Below, piece after piece: positions 57,040 through 64,000 of a stretch of 64,000 nt of DNA. A model generated the notes under the pieces. The model saw only the letters and a list, made by a program, of their open reading frames with translations. It had not been told where the DNA came from and did not search any database. Numbering within the stretch: the stretch's first letter is position 1; every line of letters starts with the position of its first letter. Source of the DNA: Pseudoscleropodium purum (Eukaryota > Streptophyta > Bryopsida > Hypnales > Brachytheciaceae); assembly GCA_963969395.1 (NCBI GenBank), contig OZ017800.1, forward strand, positions 13,176,479-13,240,478. The letters are read 5' to 3'. The position numbers were made by a program, and so were the translations under genes.

Positions 57040-60000
57040 AAAAAACGTGCCATTTTTTTCGTGAAATAGAAGCAAATATTGAAATTCTACAAAACAAAAC
57101 CAAAGAAAGGAGTAAAAAAATAACATCCAAAACCTTAAAATTAGTAAAGTCTAAGGAAAATTTCAATTAACTAATGTATTAAAAATGATTTTACAAATAG
57201 AGTCATATCAAATCCATCGAGGAATTCCTATACAAATCTATTATCATAAAATAATATAAAAATCAAAAGATACCATTTTTTTATTCAATTATTGGAGGCA
57301 AAAGATATAATATTAGAAATATAATTTGTAAATATTGCAAGAATAATTTCATTATATACAATACTTTGTAAGAAAAACCATAGAGAACCAAATATATGAC
57401 ATTGAATTTGACACTTAGTATCAAACAATGTAATAAAGTATAATGGATTAATCAATCCACATTTTTCATTTTTCATTTAAATGACATTTGAAAAAAGACA
57501 AAATGGCCAAATACAGCATCCTACACTTTAAATATGTGACAATTGTGTTTCTTATGAAACATGTTGGAGGTTCAATAATAAATCAAAGTGAAAGTATCAT
57601 TTGTCATTTTATTCAAGTCAACACAAAGATAAACTTTTGTAATTATTGTATATTTCAATTTATGAAGAATATCCAAAATACCATGGTGTGAACACAATGC
57701 ACACATTTGCTTTCAAGAATAGCATGAAAAGGGTGATTGAAATTTTCAAATACAAGACAATTAATAGTGAAAATTGCATTTCAAACAAAACAAAAAGGTA
57801 AGTCTTCATTATAGCACTAGTTTTGTTAAATATCCTACTTCCTAAATTTTCAAATCTTGAATTCCATATAGGCTTACATTAATTATCATCAAGATTGTTT
57901 CATTACCATATATACTCTTTCAAGGCTATCCTACTTCTATACTTTCAAATTCCATCAATCAAAAATTGAATCATGAACAATGTAATAATTGTTTAATTTA
58001 TAATCATAACTCATAATAATGACAATAATGTATCATAATATTTCATTCATAATTCCTTCAAAAGCTAAACTATCAATATTTCAAACCAAAGGTTTGCAAT
58101 TATAGAAAGGTATGGGATAATACTACTATCAATTTAAGAGGATAATATCACTTTCAACAAATAAATGGAAGTACTCTTTACAAATTAATCAAATGTTCAA
58201 GATTTTTAATTCCAAAATAAAAAATGCCTCTTAATTTGAATATGAAAGATGAGAATTTTTAGATCACACAAACAAAGCTAAAATTGTCTAGTGTTTGATT
58301 TCCATCCTTGCATTTGTATTGAAGTTCAAATGTACAAAGTGAACATAATGACAACTAATACATGAAGATAATGTCTCGTAATTGGAAGGCTAAACCTATA
58401 TCAATACCTAATCTACAAAGGTGAGAGATCCTAAAAACATGGTTCACATTGGATTCTTCAATGGACCAACAACAAACACTCAAGATAGGGATGCTCTTAA
58501 AAATTTATCATTCCAACTTCAAAACTCAACACTATTCTTCCGAGTTCAAAAAATGTAAAATAAAAGTGAGTTGAATGCAACTTTTGATTGCCTCCCATTA
58601 TAATATTAGTGCAACGAATATACCTCAAGCCATGACTAGATAAAATAATTCACAATACAATGTACATATGCATAAGAAAATAGAAAATTTTAAATTTGAA
58701 GACAGTTGCAAGATAAAATATGGAACTTTGTAAAGAGTTCAAGTTGATCCATCCACCTAATATAATATACTAATGGTTACCATTAGAGTGCTACTATTTC
58801 CTTTTTTTTATTAGAATACATGCACCAAAAACTATTCCAAAGAGTTACTATAAATAAAATAAGATGACTTTTCAATTTCTTCATAACTAATCAAAGTGAA
58901 AATTGATGATCCCCCCAAGCAATATTTAGATAGTGTATAATAGGATTCAAACTTTATTGGTAGTGAGTGTTAACCAATATGAACAAAACCAAACAAAATT
59001 TTCAAGTTGAATACTTAAATAGATGTTACAATTGGTAGAATCTCTATTATCCACCATGTACAACAATCACTATCCCCAATTTCACAAATATGCACTCAAG
59101 AAAATTACACATTGCAATTTTAAATGCTTGACATAGAGAATTTAAGGACAAATCTAACCTATTGTATAATAAGACTTCCAATCTCAAATTGCATCAAAGA
59201 TTACTTGGCAAGTAGCTCCTTCCTAGTCATTGATTAACTCCAAATAAAGGTCTCCCTTTATGCCTAAAGACTTTCTTTTGACCAATAATATGCTCAAAAA
59301 AGATATAAAGAATTTCAAAGAAGTCTTCTACCATGGACACCCATTCTCAATGGATGAATTCAATGAACTACAACAAAGTCCTTGACAATATCACTCCTTT
59401 GATTCAATGACTACTTTTGAATGAAAACAATATTTCAATTTATTGTTGCATGATGAGAGATGCTCACATTTTGAAATTCACAAAAGAAATGAAATAAGAA
59501 GTCTTGCTTTCATCAGCACTCTTCCTAAGAATTCATAGCCCAATATATAGAGATTAGAGAGCTATCAATGTACTCACCCCTCATTGACTAGTCTCGTGAG
59601 AGGTCTAATCATCCACCTTTGCATTCATTCCCAAGTTTGTTCATCCCTGCAAAGTTGCAACCATTCATTTAATGAGCCAAAATCTTGCACCAATTGGCAA
59701 CTAATAACTCTACACTGTGGAACTTATTACAAAGACATATTAATTAGCCTATTCACCCATGAAAGAACACTAGAGCTTTACTGACAGGTTTGTATGGAAC
59801 AACATAAAAGTAATGAATTCCAACTCAAGTATCACCCTTCAAGTTGTTGTACAACTGCAGGCAAAGTCTATTCTGGGGCACTAAACCTAATTGCAACACC
59901 AATCAAACACACAAGAGCCTATCAAAACTAAGAACACATGCAACAACATTTCCAAGATGAACCAAACACATAATTCAAACACATAAGAGCCTACCAAAAC

Positions 60001-61180
60001 TGGGAACACCTACAACAACACTTCCAAGATGCAAAATTCATTCATATGGTGTCCCAAAATGCACACCCTAAGACTTGTTAAGCTTCTTGTTCAAGTGCTA
60101 CACAAACCCAACCAAATCTGAAGTGGTCTAATACAGGTAACCACACTCAAATTTACACTTGAATTTCAATGCAAGTACCTTACTGCCATCAAGATCCAAG
60201 GTTGTCTCTCTCACTTGTAAGACACTCGAATGACAAAATGACACAGCATGGAAGAACTCTATAGACAAGAACAATGTCACATGACAAAGAGCAATGTCTC
60301 GTTTGGTCCTCCTTGTGTGCACAAGCTCATAGGATGTAGCTTTGGAGACACATAGATTGAGACTGCCAACAAACAAATGAGAAAAGGGCGCACAAAGAGC
60401 AAAGGCAGAAAAGTTGTAGAGGTTGAGTCTTAGCTCCTTTCAGTCTAATTAGATGCTTGTGTGTCTCGTGCATTGATAGGGTGTCAAATCTTGACTCCTT
60501 TTCAATGATAAATTTAAACTTTCTGTGTGTAAAGCTTGCAAGACAAATTACACAGAATAGGCATCTAACCTTTTAAAAAATGTTTGGAAGAAAGAAAGAA
60601 ACAAAAATGCACAAATTACACATCTAACTTTTTCAAAAATGTTTACAAAAAGAAATAAACTTGTCAACAGCGTGTTTCATCTAGTGGCATCATCAGTGGT
60701 GATACCCATCTGGCCAAAGCCTCATTCAATTGTCCAAATGAGTATCACAAACCAGGACAGTTGGTGTCATCCGCGGTGAAACCTTCGTAATTGAAGTAAC
60801 ACTTCCTTTTCCATATGAGTATTCTGTTCTGACAAAGCTAGTCTAGACCGTGAGCAAAATGTTTCAAATGACTCTCTGTCACTCTAAATCGATAAATTTA
60901 GAGAGACCAAGAACTCAAGCCGTTGTTGTGGTGCATTACATCAGGCAATCTTACTCATATGGAAAAGGAACTAAGTCCTACTCTGCAGAATCTACCCAAC
61001 TAATTACGACAACAGAGATCAACAAGTTGCATAACAACCGACCAGAACTTGCTTGCCCCAATGTCAGACAGACTCAATCCTCAGCAAGAATCGATTGATC
61101 AAGACAGATTCTCAATCCCAACCACACCGACAAAGATGCAAATGCAGCCACTTGTACCTTGAGGTGAGAATTTGCACGGA
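57040..61180. other. AT-rich interval, possible promoter of the receptor gene at its left edge
   Basis: I recognise no gene in about 4 kb. Frames at 57,285-57,476, 57,488-57,691, 59,584-59,784 and 60,128-60,376 are short. A minus-strand segment at about 60,165-60,215 (VRETTLDLDGSK before a GTACTT donor) looks exon-like but cannot be tied to a gene with confidence. Confidence 0.4.
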
Positions 61181-61199
61181 GCTCGTAGGTTTTTCCCTC

Positions 61200-61900
61200 A
61201 ATGGCTTCACGGCTCTGCAAGAGAGAATATCGCCACAGATTAGTATCCAAGATCGAGCAAACCACTTCCCGCACACCAAAACCGAAACTCTAACTTAGAA
61301 CTCTCAGACCACCGAGACCTAGTGCCCAGAGCGTGACGCGTAACGCCAGACGAGGAAACCTGCGACAAGTGCTGCAACAACAGCTGCTCGATCTCGTGCA
61401 TGCATTTCGGAGAGGGCTTCAATTAGTAGGTGAGTCCAAGAGAGCGGAGACTTCACCTCGATCGACAAGCATCCGCACGACCCACTAGCGCAGGAGCCTG
61501 AATCCGGCCTTTGCGAGCGGGGGCAGCCCCCACAGCGTTCCTCAAGAATACACCGGCCAAATGCGTGGAGTGGCATCGTCGGAGAACAAGGACAGGGTTC
61601 TCTCGGGAAGCTCGGCGTGCGCAGGGCAGCACCACCACTGCTACAGTAGTGCGTTTGAAAAAAGTCTTCCCTGTTCTTGCGCGCGCGCTGTCCAGCTACA
61701 GTCCGCCCTCCATTATGCGAGACATTATGTACCCCGAATCGAGCAATTCACGCGGCCTTGGTCCCACCTCACCGCGGTTTCGTCGCATGCCAAGCTGCCT
61801 TTCACTGCGCTCCGCTCGTACCTGGCTCGCGGAACTTCAGATCTGCCCCTGATCTGGGAAAAAGTCAAACACTTGCAAATGGGTTTTGACTTTTGAGTAG
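61200..61900 (-). other. GC-rich island with possible first exons of an unidentified gene
   Basis: GC content rises sharply between about 61,280 and 61,820, unlike the 10 kb around it, and CpG is frequent. On the minus strand an ATG at 61,401 opens MHEIEQLLLQHLSQVSSSG and runs to an AG|GTCTCG donor near 61,320. An acceptor CTCTTGCAG near 61,222 would join it in phase to an exon ending CAAG|GTACAAG near 61,160. An alternative frame reads SREAIEGKTYELRANSHLK in the second exon. I could not choose between frames, recognise the product or find later exons. It may be a promoter and leader, or transposon-carried sequence. Confidence 0.3.
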
Positions 61901-62033
61901 TTCGAAACTTCGAATTCTAACCTTTCTATCTCTGGAATGATTCTTCGTCTGGATTAGAAGTGTCAATATTTGCCTCATATTCCAAGCTCCACTCATAATA
62001 AATCCGCAATCCACCAATAGTACTACCGTATGA

Positions 62034-62640
62034 CTAATTCCTACCATAAATAATGTGCTCTTGGGGTGAATGTAGAGCGTACACATTCAGAATGGCCACA
62101 TCCCCTCCGTCGAAGCCTGTCAATCTTTCCCATTGTGCTTGATAAACCCGACTACCTCCTGTCCACTTACTATGTGTTGTATTTTTGGAGCGGTGAACAT
62201 CGCTAGCTACACCCTCGCTTCCAGCACCAGCTTCTTCCTCCGAGTGATTGTATGCCACGCTAGCTTCATGTCCAAAGTACTTGGCTTGTCTCCAGATTTG
62301 AAAGCCTAAGTCGTCAAGCTTGGTGCTTCTCAACTTGTATTCTTGGAGACATAATATGTCTAGGTTTAGGGAAGTGAGAGTTAAGATTCTGATTTTCACT
62401 TATGAGACTGGATGAAGGAAAAGCAACTTCCTGAAGACCTGAAATAGGGTTCATCTGTAAAAAAAATTGCATAACCTTATTCATGAGTGCCATCAAAATC
62501 ATAGTGGTAATCAGGATAAGGTAGGAGGTTCTGGCTTGGAACTGTAAGACTCCTTTTACAACAAACCTATCAAGTGCATGCTCTCTGGCTACAGTATTTT
62601 GGTTTGCACAGTCAAAACATAAAACACTCACTCATGGGCA
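62034..62640 (-). pseudogene. LINE retrotransposon fragment: endonuclease domain
   Basis: On the minus strand the stretch LNLDILCLQEYKLRSTKLDD is followed by LGFQIWRQAKYFGHEASVAYN. It is the N-terminal part of an APE-type endonuclease/exonuclease/phosphatase fold, with the catalytic Glu in LQE. After a damaged stretch it continues as QWERLTGFDGGDVAILNVYALHSPQE, the next conserved strand. Sequence up to about 62,640 in another frame probably belongs to the region before the endonuclease. The rest of ORF2, including reverse transcriptase, is absent, so the copy is truncated and inactive. Confidence 0.82.
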
Positions 62641-62649
62641 ATAGTTAAT

Positions 62650-64000
62650 TAAGTTGCTCTTCAGAGCAACTCTTCTCGATTACATGTGAAGTGACAAGGT
62701 TGAGTCTCGACATGCTTGCATCAATTGCATTCAAGTCTTGAAAAATGATATAAAGTGAAGGGTGTTTGTAATGGACAAATTCTAGATGTGACTTTGTGGA
62801 TTTTGTGATACCTTTGACATGATTGTGGAATTGGTCAACTTCTCACTTTGTCACTTGATATTTGTGGTCACAAGGGTTCTTTCCCTCACTCCAAGGATTT
62901 TTCAGAAATTTCCCTACCTCGATATTGGATCTGTGGTATGAGTTGGTTTAAGTTTGAAAAGTAAAACTAAGGTAGGAGGCTTAAAAATGGTGCATCTAAA
63001 GGCTGGTCCGCCTTTTTCATGTATTTCTTTGGACGGGAGTATTTTAGCTTATTTTTTAGACAAAGAAAAGTTGATGAGGAATCTAACCCAAGTGGTTTCG
63101 TATTTTTCCAAAGATTTTTGAATTACTTATGAATTTTCAAACGAGTTGGGTCGTAGGTCCCTATTTATGACTCTAGGTCTTTCATAAACGGTTTACTTGC
63201 AATTCTAAATAAAAATGGGGAAAACAAAGAAAATGATTGGCTCTTGCAATTAATAATGTTTTTTTCCTTGGTTCATTCAATGACTATACTAGTTGATTTT
63301 AGAACCAACTCATGTCCATTTCATAGCCATTTATAGGGTCCATTCTTAATGCTCGCACTGTTTTACAGCCTCCTACCTTATATCTCATAATCATGTTCTT
63401 CTTTGAGTTATGATGACCTTCTGTTTAGATCTTTTCATTGAGCATGATTGAACAAAATCTAACCATTGAGTTTATCTCCAATAATATGATGCTAATATAA
63501 ATTGTGCCCACCTTTAACAAGTCAAGAGCTTTCAAAAAAAGATCTAGAATGGCTACAAATAGTATACTATCATGCAACATGTGATCACATACTTGCAATG
63601 TACCCATTTGATTTTGCAAGAATGACAAACTAGATTGAGACTAAACAATTTGTATTTAATTGACACATTACAAGAATTAGAATTTTCTATGCAAATGAAA
63701 AATCATTTTGAAACAAATATATCTAGAACATTATCTCTAACTCACTCTAATAATGCCAAAAATGAACATCCACTAGATTTTGTGAATAGAGTCGAAGATG
63801 AAACATCCAAATGTAGGCTACGGCATTTTAGATTCTGAGTTGATTATCTAGAAAACCTCATATTTGTAAAAGTGGCTCCATGTAATCAAATAATTTGATT
63901 GGTGACAATTATAGTCACTTGACTAAAGCTAGTGTGCATTTATAACTCACAATTTTGGACCTTCTAAAATGAGCAACATGAACATCAATTGGAACAAGGA
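62650..64000. other. AT-rich right edge without recognisable genes
   Basis: Frames at 63,425-63,628 and 63,635-63,838 have no recognisable domain. No terminal repeats or RNA genes were seen up to the window edge. Confidence 0.5.

Noticed and set aside
61511..61896. Plus-strand 111-113-codon frames in the GC-rich island
   Set aside because: GC-rich DNA lacks stops, so open frames arise by chance in several registers. None shows a domain.
1..64000. CRISPR arrays, operons, ribosome binding sites, tRNA or rRNA genes
   Set aside because: The sequence is eukaryotic nuclear DNA with spliced genes. The direct repeats seen are microsatellites, minisatellites or LRR units, and I saw no tRNA or rRNA signature.

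Overview
The window is nuclear DNA of a land plant. It is very AT-rich, has spliced genes with GT-AG introns, carries Ty3/gypsy, LINE and PIF/Harbinger remains, and holds many short inverted-repeat elements. The kinase-NB-ARC-LRR gene architecture and the long runs of near-identical 24-residue LRRs are best known from mosses, so a moss or another seed-free plant is my first guess. A conifer or fern cannot be excluded from sequence alone. Nothing suggests bacterial, organellar or viral DNA.

There are three host genes. (1) At 20.7-22.6 kb (+), a five-exon gene with a modelled 416-residue product: a compact Cys/His zinc-binding N-terminus, a VTWHPDV motif and a Lys-rich tract. It is probably nuclear and its function is unknown. 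(2) At 35.7-40.7 kb (+), a ten-exon membrane-anchored A1-type aspartyl protease. All exon phases close to a 640-residue frame. Its first exon lies in a 425-bp tandem duplication whose upstream copy has decayed. (3) At about 57.0-50.9 kb (-), an immune-receptor-like gene: a helical N-terminus resembling the HeLo (DUF1221) domain of plant MLKL proteins, then a protein kinase, NB-ARC and 30 LRRs. The N-terminal, kinase and NB-ARC parts carry at least five independent breaks, while the 2.65-kb LRR exon is fully open.

The rest is transposon debris. A degraded Ty3/gypsy element lies at 10.2-13.6 kb (+), with a relative at 2.9-4.2 kb (-). A PIF/Harbinger transposase relic is at 8.8-9.3 kb and a LINE endonuclease fragment at 62.0-62.4 kb (-). 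A family of about 0.77-0.98 kb elements is present in seven copies (12.3, 17.2, 24.6, 26.4, 31.2, 33.1 and 40.9 kb). They are bounded by TTAA and start CCCCTAAA, which recalls piggyBac target-site behaviour. One copy interrupts the Ty3 integrase and another interrupts a satellite-like array at 15.5-19.3 kb. A 1.68-kb element with different termini (29.5-31.2 kb) is also TTAA-bounded and shares one TTAA with the neighbouring copy. Several MITE families sit between these, including one with a perfect 6-bp target duplication in the first intron of the protease gene.

The two intact genes stand in local islands of higher GC. Everything else is AT-rich, mostly non-coding and heavily nested. I see no functional link between the three genes. 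Exon boundaries come from reading splice sites and frame closure and have not been tested against transcripts.
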